64,000 nt of DNA from Linepithema humile (GCF_040581485.1 NC_090130.1:30295418-30359417); one strand, 5' to 3'. Shown: positions 52,538 to 62,636, counted from the stretch's first letter. The notes: generated by a model from the sequence alone, not told the origin. Made by a program: numbers and translations.

Positions 52538-52585
52538 ATGGCAGAGAGTCCAATAAGTAACTCGAAACGCTTCTGTGCTAGACAG
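52538..52585 (+). CDS. sei: Candidate 16-codon alternative first exon (ERG1b-like short N-terminus)
   Basis: The ATG is immediately preceded by an in-frame TAA (52535-52537). The frame reads MAESPISNSKRFCARQ and meets a CAG|GTCAGC donor in phase 0. Splicing over a 474-base intron to 53060 would give CARQ followed by VLSLGADV, the same kind of junction as in vertebrate ERG1b, whose short N-terminus ends just before VLSLGADV. Read-through instead ends at a stop after 39 codons. In family terms, ERG subunits without PAS deactivate faster. The call rests on phase, donor, start context and position; a chance ORF remains possible. Confidence 0.4.
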
Positions 52586-53059
52586 GTCAGCAAACAATCT
52601 TGCCCGCAGCCGTTTCCGTGTTCCCTTCTCTGTGTTATGTACGTGATGTAACCAGCGCGAACACCCATCCCGCCCCGCGCCCGGCATCCAATAAGTGTGT
52701 TTTATCACGATGCACTTTAGTGCGAACGATGTTAAACGTGTTACGCTATAACAATATTTTGACAGTGTTACCAGAACGTTCACTGCAAAATACGGGCGGT
52801 GATACTGATGGAAAACCATTTCCCGTTATTCCTCTCAAGCGTGACGTAATTTCATACAGATAGGATCTTCCGCCCGAATTACGTTAAATTTATATAACAT
52901 GGATTTTTTTTCTCTTGTTCCTCACGAAACATTTTTATTTTGTGTCTCTCCGGATTTCAACAATTTAAAAATTAAATTTTAAATTAAATTAAAAAAGGAA
53001 ATTTAAGAAAATAATATTAAACGTGTATTTGTTTAAAATATTGATATGCTTTATTGCAG
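52586..53059. other. Intron segment directly upstream of the S1 exon
   Basis: A 474-base segment ending TTTATTGCAG. It becomes AT-rich in its second half. This acceptor would be shared by all proposed transcripts. Confidence 0.7.
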
Positions 53060-53303
53060 GTACTGTCCCTCGGAGCAGACGTCCTCCCGGAGTACAAATT
53101 ACAGTCCCCCAGAATCCACAAGTGGACCATACTACATTATTCGCCGTTTAAGGCGGTCTGGGATTGGGTTATATTGCTGCTTGTGATGTACACAGCTATA
53201 TTTACGCCGTACGTCGCTGCCTTCGTTCTGTCGGATCCGGATTACAACAGCAGAAAGAACAAGAAATATGGTGATGACCCCATCGTTGTCATAGACTTAA
53301 TAG
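53060..53303 (+). CDS. sei: ERG channel exon: S1 and start of S2
   Basis: Begins in phase 0 after TTGCAG with VLSLGADVLPEYKLQ, a signature of ERG channels just before S1, then WTILHYSPFKAVWDW. S1 is the hydrophobic run WVILLLVMYTAIFTPYVAAF (about codons 36-55). The S1-S2 loop is short and charged (DPDYNSRKNKKYGDD), and S2 starts with PIVVIDLI. The exon ends with one base of a Val codon (phase 1) at GTAAAT. It is nearly identical to human ERG in this region apart from the loop. All candidate N-termini of the locus would join here. Confidence 0.97.
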
Positions 53304-54065
53304 GTAAATTAATTACTAAAGTTTATTTTTGCCTTTATATTTTATCGTTACCTTTTATTTAATTTTTATCATAAAAACTCTAGTAATATCAAAAGTAGAC
53401 AAAATTTTTATGATCCACAAATTTACATTGATCTATTAATTATTAATAATAAGCAATGTATAATAGTAATCCGTTTTTGTAATTAAATAAATTAATAATA
53501 GTTTAACGTTTTAATTGCTATTTTTATAAAGAAGAAATCTCTGAAATTCACTGAAAAATATTAAAGCGATATTATCCGATACCAAAACATAAACACTTTA
53601 GAGTAAGTTCTAAATTTGATATCGACATCCGAGCAGTTGTATAACGTTTCATACAATGTAGCTAGGACACGGATAATATGCGTCACGACTATATGAAACA
53701 ATAAAGCGGATAAAGAGACAATAGCTCGAAAGTAGAACGAACAGAGAAGAAATCGAAGAAACGCTCAAACAGACAATTCTAGAGATATTATCTCCCGTAT
53801 TACTGCAGCTCGAGGATCAATTTTAACATTTTCGAAAATGCATTCGGTATTATCAGGCAAATAAATAAAGTTAACATTAACGTGACGTAATTTATTTTAA
53901 TACGATAAAGAATTTAGTGAATTATATTTGATAGTTATGAAACGTCAGTTTCAGAATATTGCGCGTTTTGACAGATAAATGGCGCATAGCGCGTACCTTT
54001 TCTGGTATTGGAAAATTATTGATTACTTTCTGGGCTATAATACAAAACGCATTTTCACTTTTCAG
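53304..54065. other. Intron
   Basis: A 762-base AT-rich phase-1 intron that interrupts S2. Nothing else was seen in it. Confidence 0.85.
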
Positions 54066-54247
54066 TCGATGTCACCTTTATTGTGGACATCATCATAAAT
54101 TTTCGCACGACGTTCGTCAACAGCAACGATGAAGTGGTGTCCCATCCTGGTAAGATAGCCGTCCATTACCTGAAGGGTTGGTTCATCATCGACTTGGTGG
54201 CTGCCATTCCCTTCGATCTCTTACTCGTTGGCTCGGATACTGACGAG
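54066..54247 (+). CDS. sei: ERG channel exon: rest of S2, S3, start of S3-S4 linker
   Basis: Two bases complete Val, then DVTFIVDIIINFRTTFVN finishes S2. VVSHPGKIAVHYLKGWF leads into S3 (FIIDLVAAIPFDLLLVG). The acidic residues of S2 and S3 that pair with S4 arginines in voltage sensors are present (the Asp residues in DIIINF and FIIDLV). The exon ends GSDTDE in phase 0 at a GTAAGT donor. The next constitutive exon is 5 kb away, and a microexon candidate lies between. Confidence 0.97.
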
Positions 54248-55194
54248 GTAAGTTCCGTCGCACGCTTCGTATTCTCTAGATACCTTTCTTCCAAGCCAGA
54301 TCTGGTGTTTACGGGATCATCTCTTACGCCAGTTTGTAATTCTTCGCGAGAGCGAGCACAAATTGTTTTGCTCGCTCGAAAAATATTTAAAATTCGTGAT
54401 ATTTAGTAGAGCCGTTGCATTAATCTACAAAAAAAAGAATAAAAAAAGACTGCAACTAATAGCAACAAAATGATTTTTTCCTTCAATGTAAGAAGTGACG
54501 CTCGCGGACGCCAGATCGCCGGGCGAATTTTTAGAATGTCGGTGTTAGCTGGTAAATATAATTAGGGTGACATGCCGAGCCCAAGTTACGTGCCCATAGA
54601 TGTGACTTTACCGGACTGGTGCTTAGTTCATTTCTCCCTATTTTCGACCATTTCTCTCGGTGTTGAATGATTTCGTTTTCCTTTTGTCGAGAGTTTTAGT
54701 CGAATCGTCGTGTTAATGTGCACACAATATATGCGTACGGACGAGCGAGAACGTTCTAATTCTGTGGTTTCTCACTGTCCGGAACGATTTTACACAACGT
54801 TGAACGTGTGCTACACGTACGTCGAGAATCAATGAAAATTCGCACGATGGAACCCGGTTTTCATTTTAGCATCCAGATGCGCGTTACGTCAGTAGGCAGA
54901 ATAGGCATAATAGACAGAATTAAAGCCGAACGGATCAACGCGCGCGGCCAAGCGACATTTAATATCAATTATGCAAATCCTGTAACGCCAAGCGACATGT
55001 GTATGACTTAACATGAGTGAACGATCCCTTTGTCTCGAGAACCGACTCGTACCTGTACGCACACGTACGCATACACTCTTCATAAATATGTAAGTAATTA
55101 TAGTCTGTCGCTGTGAAAATTTCTGCTCTGATTGTCAAAGTATTAGACTCTATATCAGATCCTCGTTAAAATTCTCTTCTACTCTTTTCTTTTC

Positions 55195-55218
55195 TTTTTT
55201 TTTTTTTTTTTTTTTTTT
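55195..55218. repeat. Poly-T tract
   Basis: An uninterrupted T run of about 24 bases in the intron. Confidence 0.95.
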
Positions 55219-55647
55219 GATCGTGTTTTTCTTTTATTCGTTTTTCGTTTAAATGATTCTTTCGAACTCTCTTTCATGAGTTGATTTGTCTCTCCCTCGG
55301 TTTGTAAACAATACCGATTGTTAATAAAAATTTATATGCGCAGAAAAAAAGAACGGTAAATATATGAATAACTCTTCTCAGGAAATAACTCTTTCCCATT
55401 ATATTATATTTAACGTATCGCGCTTCTGAAAGAGAAAGCAGAATGCCATTTACATCTCTAATCGGTTTGCAATTGACGAGGTAATTTAAGTCATCCGTCT
55501 CGGCAGAGTGAAACGAACCTGTGATTTTTGCGACACTCCTATTTTAAGAAAGCGATCAAACGTAACAAATCTGGAAACTAAAATTATAAATCATCCTCAT
55601 GTGATGTGAAAGAAACAAATTTTAACCTCAGTTTAACATTTTCATAG

Positions 55648-55668
55648 CTCGGCTTGGACAAGGACGAG
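55648..55668 (+). CDS. sei: Candidate 21-nt microexon in the S3-S4 linker
   Basis: A good acceptor with pyrimidine tract and branch-like sequence (CAGTTTAACATTTTCATAG) is followed by seven codons, LGLDKDE, and a GAG|GTTAGT donor. It is phase 0 on both sides, as are the flanking exons (ending GSDTDE and starting TTTLIGLL). Inclusion would add seven residues with three acidic side chains to the extracellular S3-S4 linker. The end, GLDKDE, echoes GSDTDE of the preceding exon, as if duplicated from it. Likely optional, since ERG channels do not need it. Support is splice-site quality and phase only. Confidence 0.5.
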
Positions 55669-55832
55669 GTTAGTTGATACATATATACACAAAGGATTCT
55701 CACTGACGTGTCTCTTTTTTTCGTTATTACTTAATTAATAACGGATTTACAATTTACACCGTTTTTACACCAAACGATTTAAAATCATCACCGCAATCAC
55801 GATATTTTTCTACTAACTACTTTTCTTCTTTA

Positions 55833-55899
<67 letters not shown>

Positions 55900-55944
55900 C
55901 TCTCTCTTTATCTCTCTTTCTCTCTCTTTTTCTCTCTCTTTCTT
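55833..55944. repeat. CT-rich microsatellite
   Basis: A long, slightly interrupted CT run about 165 bases downstream of the microexon candidate. Confidence 0.95.
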
Positions 55945-57414
55945 CCACGTACAAACGGCTTACACATGTTACACATCTTAAATACTCTTAGCACAGTTTC
56001 TCTTGTAACATGAACCATCCCCTCTCGACGTTATCACAGCGATCAAGAGTCTTCAAGTGACTCATCACACATACAAACACCTCACTCGATCACTGCAACC
56101 CCATTTTGTGCCGAGAAAGTTCGAATAAAGTTGATGGCAAATCTTTGCTCTGCTGTTTTTTTTTCTAGACTTTTACTTTCTCCTGTAAAAAAAGTAATTA
56201 CAAAACAATAAGACAGGGTTCTCATCAACTCTATTCTCACATGTACGGTATACTAAACTTACTAATAACGAATCGTGGAAGAATGTGCATGTTTTTTTTT
56301 CTTTTTTGATTTTTATATTGAGTCCAGGCCCGTTGATGCAAGATTTGAATTGTATAGGATAAAATTACGCCATTGAAAAGCGTTTTGTGTACCTTTGTAC
56401 CTTTGTCCCCTTATGCAATCTCGCAAAATCGATTTATTAAATCGATTTGTGTGAAGAATTGTTAACGTCTGAATTTTGCACAACTGACAATTGGATAATG
56501 TCCGTGCGAATGCAAATTTTTGATATTTACATAATGTTAAATTGAAAAAAATATTAATATTCAGTTATGTAAATGTCAAAATCCGCAAATATCTCGGCGC
56601 AGATGCGCGTATAAAATTTTCACTTACAAAAAAAATTTTGAATTTTATCACAGAACAGCAAGATTAAAATTAGAAAAATTGATATCATATTTATCACATG
56701 ATCGATTTTATCAATATCTGGCGAGAATTATTAGTTAGCTACTTTTTTCATATAGACACTTTCTCATCAGATATTGAGCCTCGTGTAACATAATTCGTGC
56801 CGACAGCACGAATTTAGCAGAATCTTGCGACGAGTACCTTTATATAGTTTGTCTACATTATTTATTCCCTCTTGCATCCAGCTTGTCGAGTTTTGTTTCT
56901 AGCAAGTAAATCGACTTTGAGCTTGCTTTATTCGCGCAACTTATTTCTTCTTTGGGGTTGCAGGATGCACTCGCTTATTTACGATTGCCTCAATTTTGTA
57001 AGAGTATTTTTTTGTTATCACTCTTATCGGATCCACAGGCAAAAATATGAATTCTACACAACACACGCGCGCTTTCAAATCTTCATTGGCATATGTATAT
57101 GCAGTTGTACGTTTTCTAAATTAATCGTGACTTTGTCTAACACGGACTATGTTTTAACGAATGTTGAGAGATGCAATAAACTTATAATAACTATAACGTT
57201 TTCATCGGACGTAATCTCAAATCGCTCGAGACGGGACGAAAGCTTAACAGAACATGGATTGAACACATATATAATACACATACAATCGGTCGCGAACGTT
57301 TACACGAGCAGACCTGTATTGATCGCCAATGGTAATCAATAACGACACGATGAAAACACTTCGATTAAACCATCGCGATTTCATCAACAATCGCGCGTAT
57401 GCTTCAGCTGTTTC

Positions 57415-57439
57415 CTCTCTCTCTCTCTCTCTCTCTCTC
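57415..57439. repeat. CT dinucleotide run
   Basis: A pure CT repeat of about 25 bases. Confidence 0.95.
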
Positions 57440-57596
57440 GATTTTGTTCCAATATGTTGGTCCTATCGTTCTGTTATCGAGCTTCTTTTATATTCTTTTA
57501 TTATGCCTTTTTTTGCAAGCTGTAAAAAAATTGTAGTCATATTTCCGAATGGCAAAAAAAACTTTTTCTGACTGATCATTTTGTCCGGTTTAACGT

Positions 57597-57618
57597 ATGT
57601 GTGTGTGTGTGTGTGTGT
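57597..57618. repeat. TG dinucleotide run
   Basis: A pure TG repeat of about 22 bases followed by GC/GT-rich imperfect repeat. Confidence 0.95.
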
Positions 57619-59254
57619 TTGTCTGCGCGCGTGCGTGTGTGTTTGTTCTGTGCTTGACAGAATTTTACGTTCTATATTTATAACAATTAAAAGAGCAAAC
57701 AAATAGTGGAACAGTTTAAAAGAATTTTATTTTCTATAAAAATTGAGTTTTTTCTGTAAATCAATATCAATTACTTTTTTTTTAATTATGATGAAAATTT
57801 TAAAACCCAGATTTTTTAACAAGTTTTTTAATAATTTTTAAAACTTTTTTTACATACTTGCTCCTTCAATTAATACACATCCAAGAACTTTTGTATATAA
57901 ATGATGTGCGTTTCTATAGCTTTTGTGCCTCGTTTTTCTTCCTCGAACGTGTACTGAGTTGTGTTTAAAAAAATCACGTTCGAAAAACAATACTTTTATT
58001 CGTTTGCGAACGTATTTGTATTGCGCTGAGAGTGCTTCAAGCGCATGCAAAATTTGCATTACAGATCAATCGAATTATTTTGGTTAGATCGCAACAAACT
58101 TTGCATGATAGTCGTAAAAATGCTGAGCTCGGTTTCTTTCAGTGTAAAAATGTTTGCTCGATGTAGATTTGCATTTGTTATTGTTTCAATATTTAAATCA
58201 TATTTCCTTTTTCTATGGAAAATTTAAAAATTTGCGGCAGGTAAGAACGAAGAGGAAGCATGAGTACCTCCGTTCACGCAAAGCGTTTCTTTCCGAGATT
58301 GATCGCAAATTAATTTTTCATGAGTAGTTTTCTTTCACTTCCGCGAATGCTTACCGATTTGTAATTATTATCATATCTTATTCGGATTAGGTATATCAAA
58401 TGCTGCGTAATTTGATGTATCTTGGAAGCCGATAAATCTCTACATCTATTTTCTCAATTACATATGCTATTTGCACATAACTCGATACGAGTCAAGCTTG
58501 CGACAATTGCTCTGCAACAAGGAAGTCGTCACTTCAGTATTTTCCAAAGTGTTCTCGAACACGACGCTCTAGCAACGACGACGTAAAATATGCTCTCTGA
58601 AAATCGTCCCGGCCCTTAAATTTAGGTCTGCGTCTAAATTGGCTCCGAGGAGCGGCACACCGCAAAGACGACGAATTCAACTTTGGTATTTGGAACTCGA
58701 CGAAATGTCACGCGCGCATTTCTGTACGAATTTCGCGATGTGCCGGCGAACAGCTTTCTCCGTTTCAGCGATTGATGTGCAGCCGGAGTGACGATTTCCG
58801 ACAAGAATGACACTTCCAACATGGAAATGGCCTTCACATGAATGATTAGATTTCTGATAAATGTCTGTTTATGCGAGGCACATTTAATAGAAGAGATAAG
58901 CTCACTGTGTATATATTGCAAACCTTACTTTATGCAAAATCGATCATCTATCAAAATTGAAAAATAATTTTAAATTAAGAATGTCCAAATCTTCATTTGT
59001 CTTATATAAATGTTATTTATGTGAACACATTTTGCTACAAAGAAGCACAATTCTTGCACAAACAGGTTTATATCTATTCACGAAGTATTTATGTGTTATC
59101 GTTCTGATAACAAAGCATCAGCAGGCATTTAAGTAGTAACGGATGATGTTGTACAAAACCGATTTCTGTGTATCGAAAGTGAAGACTAGGAGTCGAGAGA
59201 TGTTTTTCGGGCTCGCAGAATCGGGAGATGGAAAAAATGACGAATTATTTTCAG

Positions 59255-59409
59255 ACGACGACCTTGATCGGACTCTTGAAGACAGCCCGTCTGTTACGTC
59301 TCGTCAGAGTGGCCAGAAAAATCGACAGATACAGCGAGTATGGTGCTGCAGTTTTGTTACTGTTAATGGCCACTTTTGCCCTTATTGCTCATTGGATGGC
59401 GTGCATATG
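59255..59409 (+). CDS. sei: ERG channel exon: S4 voltage sensor and S5
   Basis: Starts TTTLIGLLKTARLLRLVRVARK in phase 0. The S4 helix has basic residues at the spacing expected for ERG (K, R, R, R, R, K). IDRYSEYGAAV is the S4-S5 linker, and S5 follows as LLLLMATFALIAHWMACIW. The exon ends with two bases of a Trp codon (phase 2) at GTAAGT. Earlier in-frame sequence before 59255 is intron: the acceptor is TTATTTTCAG and the upstream frame does not align to the family. Confidence 0.97.
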
Positions 59410-59625
59410 GTAAGTAATTGTGTATCTTTGAAAACATACCTTTTACTTCTACATCGATATATATTTCTTCAAGTATAATTTCTTTGACCAGCTCAAATAT
59501 TATTTCTTAGGAAATATTTCATTGAAGAGTTGCCATTGAAAGATTTAATTAAAAGATTTAATTTAAAAAACTTTGAAACATTACATTACATTGTTTAAAA
59601 TTCCGACATTTCGCGCTTTTTAAAG
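59410..59625. other. Short intron
   Basis: A 216-base phase-2 intron ending CTTTTTAAAG, a less usual but acceptable acceptor that gives the expected Trp-Tyr-Ala-Ile-Gly junction. Confidence 0.85.
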
Positions 59626-59746
59626 GTACGCTATAGGAAACGCCGAGCGGCCGACCCTGAAGAGCAAGGTTGGTTGGTTGGACATTCTAGCCAACGACAC
59701 GCATCAATTTTACTTTCACAATAACACCGGTGGACCGAGCATAAAA
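59626..59746 (+). CDS. sei: ERG channel exon: S5-pore turret
   Basis: One base completes Trp, then YAIGNAERPTLKSKVGWLDI and LANDTHQFYFHNN lead to TGGPSIK at a phase-0 GTAAGC donor. This is the long extracellular turret typical of ERG channels, which includes an amphipathic helix important for fast C-type inactivation. Two N-glycosylation sequons are visible, NDT and NNT. The first half aligns well to vertebrate ERG (YAIGN...GWL), while the second half is divergent and slightly shorter. Confidence 0.95.
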
Positions 59747-59853
59747 GTAAGCCATCCGCGCGAGCTTCTTTCGAGTACGCTCTATTTGAGATCGCTAATG
59801 TTAATGGCGACACGTGACCCCTTTTGCCCCACGTAACAATGTAATTTTTCCAG

Positions 59854-59974
59854 AGTCGCTATATCACGGCGCTTTACTTCACCTTTAGCAGCCTCACGTC
59901 CGTGGGCTTCGGAAATGTGGCGCCCAATACTGACGCTGAGAAAATCTTTACAATAATCGTCATGTTGATCGGAT
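59854..59974 (+). CDS. sei: ERG channel exon: pore helix, selectivity filter and S6 start
   Basis: Reads SRYITALYFTFSSLTSVGFG then NVAPNTDAEKIFTIIVMLIG. The selectivity filter is SVGFG at 59899-59913, the ERG version of the potassium signature (Phe instead of the Tyr of most Kv channels). The Thr and Ser before the filter (LTS) that line the drug site in human ERG are kept. It ends one base into a Ser codon (phase 1) at GTGAGT. Confidence 0.98.
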
Positions 59975-60273
59975 GTGAGTCGACAAATCATTACACAGGC
60001 ACACGCGTTTAGATGTGATTAAAAATAATGGCACGAATAAATAAAAATATATAGGCCAAACTAACTAAATAATCAACTGAAGAAAAATATTAGCGAAATG
60101 TATTTTTACGCTAAAAATTTTAACATTTGCTTCTTTTCGAGACACTCTTTTTTGTCGATTTTCTGATACCATACGAAATGAGCGATAGGAAAGTCAATCT
60201 GTATCCGAAATCGCTAAATACCGCGCCGTTGAATAATGAATTCGCAATATGCTTTATGATGCGACGATTTCAG
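59975..60273. other. Intron
   Basis: A 299-base AT-rich intron; nothing else was seen. Confidence 0.85.
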
Positions 60274-60583
60274 CTCTGATGTACGCCAGTATCTTCGGTA
60301 ATGTATCGGCGATCATCCAGAGGCTGTATAGCGGCACTGCCCGGTACCACACGCAGATGCTCAGGGTCAGAGAATTTATAAGATTCCACCAGATCCCGAA
60401 TCCGCTCCGCCAGCGGTTGGAGGAGTACTTCCAACACGCGTGGACGTATACAAACGGGATCGACATGAACAGTGTTCTGAAAGGATTCCCCGAGTGCCTT
60501 CAGGCCGACATCTGTCTTCATCTTAATAGGAATCTTTTAAACAATTGCCGAGCCTTTGAAGGGGCTAGTCCAGGCTGTTTAAG
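60274..60583 (+). CDS. sei: ERG channel exon: S6 and C-linker
   Basis: Two bases complete Ser, then LMYASIFGNVSAIIQRLYSG. S6 keeps Tyr (60282-60284) and Phe (60294-60296), the aromatic pair that binds many blockers in human ERG. The C-linker follows (RYHTQMLRVREFIRFHQIPN, then LRQRLEEYFQHAWTYTNGID) and ends GASPGCL plus two bases of Arg (phase 2). This part is nearly identical to human ERG. It couples the pore gate to the C-terminal ring of the tetramer. Confidence 0.98.
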
Positions 60584-60726
60584 GTAATTGCCTTTCCGCG
60601 TCAAACATCCTGCGAAATCATTTTTAAATTTATATGCCAAATAATTTTTCTTACTTTTTGCGAATATGTAATTTTTACGTATACACGATTCGTTATGATA
60701 AAAAGACGCTTTTTCTCGCAAAACAG

Positions 60727-61063
60727 GGCATTATCCTTAAAGTTTAAGACAACGCACGCACCACCGGGTGATACTTTAGTCCATCGCGGAGACGTGCTGA
60801 CTTCCCTGTATTTTATATCCCGCGGGAGTATTGAAATTCTGAAGGATGACATCGTGATGGCCATTTTGGGGAAGGATGATATATTCGGCGAGAATCCATG
60901 TATTTATCCAACAGTCGGGAAGTCATCCTGTAACGTTCGCGCTCTTACTTACTGCGACCTTCACAAGATCCATCGGGATGACCTGCTTGACGTTTTGGCA
61001 CTTTATCCGGAGTTCTCCAACCACTTCAGCCAAAATCTCGAGATTACTTTCAACATGCGAGAC
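60727..61063 (+). CDS. sei: ERG channel exon: cyclic-nucleotide-binding homology domain
   Basis: One base completes Arg, then ALSLKFKTTHAPPGDTLVHR, LYFISRGSIEILKDDIV and AILGKDDIFGENP form the beta roll; ALTYCDLHKIHRDDLLDVL and YPEFSNHF form the following helix region. The exon ends ITFNMRD in phase 0 at GTGAGT. In KCNH channels this domain does not bind cyclic nucleotides; an intrinsic ligand motif fills the pocket and the PAS domain docks on it. The ligand motif reads FNM (61049-61057), where human ERG has FNL. Confidence 0.97.
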
Positions 61064-61328
61064 GTGAGTGTTATTCTCGGCTCTCCTCATATGTAATTAT
61101 TTTTGTTGAAATTATATAATTTTTTTTCTTTTTTTTTTGCATCAAATTTCACCTGTATTTTATAATGAATTTAAAAAGGAAAATTTTTATATTACATTAT
61201 ATTTTATATAATTTTTGTACTTTTATTTTAACTTTATTTTTGCAATTCGAACTATGATAATTTATATTTGCGTCGGACTGATATATATTCCGAGTCTCGA
61301 GTGACGTCAGACTGTCATTCATCTTCAG
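61064..61328. other. Short intron
   Basis: A 265-base AT-rich phase-0 intron ending CATCTTCAG. Confidence 0.85.
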
Positions 61329-61513
61329 GAGGAGCAGGCTGGTGTCGATCCAATATCAGCAAGGTTTCCTGTCAGCACTCCGACCGACGTCGACATCGAC
61401 GCCAGGCGATTCGCTTTCCGTCCACCAAGATACCGTCGAGGACCCGGTGGTCCTGGCACAAATCTTATCCCCACAGGTCGACAAGACTCCTTGCAAGACG
61501 ACCAAGAAGATTA
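61329..61513 (+). CDS. sei: ERG channel exon: proximal C-terminal tail
   Basis: Phase-0 start: EEQAGVDPISARFPVSTPTD, then a basic FRPPRYRRGPGGPG segment and GRQDSLQDDQED. It ends with TA, which the next exon's T turns into a Tyr codon (phase 2) at a GTAAGA donor. Without splicing the codon would read TAG, so retained intron truncates the channel exactly here. RYRRG and the Ser-rich RQDSL are plausible regulatory or trafficking sequences, but this is inference. A frame from 61342 is an unrelated overlap. Confidence 0.9.
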
Positions 61514-61697
61514 GTAAGATCACCGTTTTTTTTTTTTATTGTATTTACATCTCAAGTTATTATCAGTAGCAAAATTAATATTCAATTAATAAAATGGTTA
61601 AGATTAGCAATAATAAAAGATTTCGAAAAAAATGAAAGCGATGTGTTTGCTAAATCTCTGGCGCAGAGCAGTTCTTCAGGCTTATTTTCTCTTGCAG

Positions 61698-61825
61698 TGA
61701 TCACAAAGGTAGCGGTCACGGTATCTTAGAATTCAGCACGGACAAAGCCGGTCAGGACGTGACGCCGTTGAATCTGGAATTTGACGAGCCCAAGCAGAGA
61801 AGTTCGACCTTAAACTCGATAACTG
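61698..61825 (+). CDS. sei: ERG channel exon: C-terminal tail
   Basis: Acceptor CTCTTGCAG. One base completes Tyr, then DHKGSGHGILEFSTDKAGQD and TPLNLEFDEPKQRSSTLNSI. It ends one base into a Gly codon (phase 1) at a strong GTAAGT donor. The exon has no long open frame of its own and is recognised by phase and splice sites. No domain is known here; the tail between the nucleotide-binding homology domain and the coiled coil is variable in ERG channels. Confidence 0.85.
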
Positions 61826-62540
61826 GTAAGTGGCCATTATCTCTATCGATCGGCTTTCCTTGTTTCGGGGAAACGATGTTTCGATCTCTCTCGTGTTTCC
61901 AATTTTCTGATTGAGGAATGTTGTTCTTTGCACGACGATATAGATTCCCCTTAAAACAGGGTATCTCCTTTTAATACAATCAGCTCGAGATTTTCAATTT
62001 CGAACGTTTATAATGTTTTCTTTTTATTAACTAATGATAACATTTCTTGTAAAAGTTGATTGCAAACATTGACACCCGCATTAATGTCATATATTTAGCG
62101 CTAAGTGTATCCGAAAATGTTAGCGTTAAATTCGTGATCCTAAATTTCGGTTATTTAACATAAAACTTATAGAACAGAGATAGAAGATAATTACATTTAG
62201 CGTTAAATGCACTACATAAGTATGGAGTTAAAATCAATTACTCAAATTCGCTCATAATTTGTGACGATATTAAAAACGTATCATCCTTCTCGTAGGCTTT
62301 CTAAAATGTATTTTGCCTCCAGCTCGATGTGACATTACGTTATCAATTCTTTTGATCTATTTAGCATTTATTACCGATGTGCAACTTTCTCTTTTCTCTT
62401 TATAGCTGTATTCTCTCTTTCTCTTTCTCTCTTTTTCTCTCTTTTTCTCTCTCTCTCTTTCTCTCTCTTTCTCCCCTTTCTGTGTATTGCTTTTCGTTTG
62501 AGTCCCAAATTCGATAACACCTTGAAACCTGGTTGTTCAG
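61826..62540. other. Intron
   Basis: A 715-base intron with a CT-rich microsatellite, ending GGTTGTTCAG. Confidence 0.85.
62411..62478. repeat. CT-rich microsatellite
   Basis: An interrupted CT/CTTT repeat shortly before the acceptor at 62540; it may contribute to an unusually long pyrimidine tract. Confidence 0.95.
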
Positions 62541-62636
62541 GCATGCTAACCCATCTCAAGCGCAGCATACCGGATCTACGTCAGCACAAGATTCATCTGC
62601 AGCCGCTTACCAGCCACGATTACCTCGCCAAGCAAA
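62541..62636 (+). CDS. sei: ERG channel exon: C-terminal tail
   Basis: Two bases complete Gly, then MLTHLKRSIPDLRQHKIHLQ and PLTSHDYLAKQ, ending one base into the next codon (phase 1) at GTAAGT. Basic and His-rich; no domain was recognised. The strong splice sites and continuous phase support it. Confidence 0.85.

Larger units (their letters stand above)
54248..59254. other. Intron with microsatellites and a microexon candidate
   Basis: A 5.0 kb phase-0 intron, AT-rich with several pyrimidine-rich tracts (poly-T near 55195, CT near 55833, CT near 57415) and a TG run. The 21-nt microexon candidate at 55648-55668 is the only coding-like element. Open frames at 56872-57342 and 58634-58921 show no recognisable domain. 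Confidence 0.7.

Noticed and set aside
59143..59254. Open frames just upstream of the S4 exon
   Set aside because: They run through the intron; the acceptor at 59254 is strong and similarity to ERG begins only after it.
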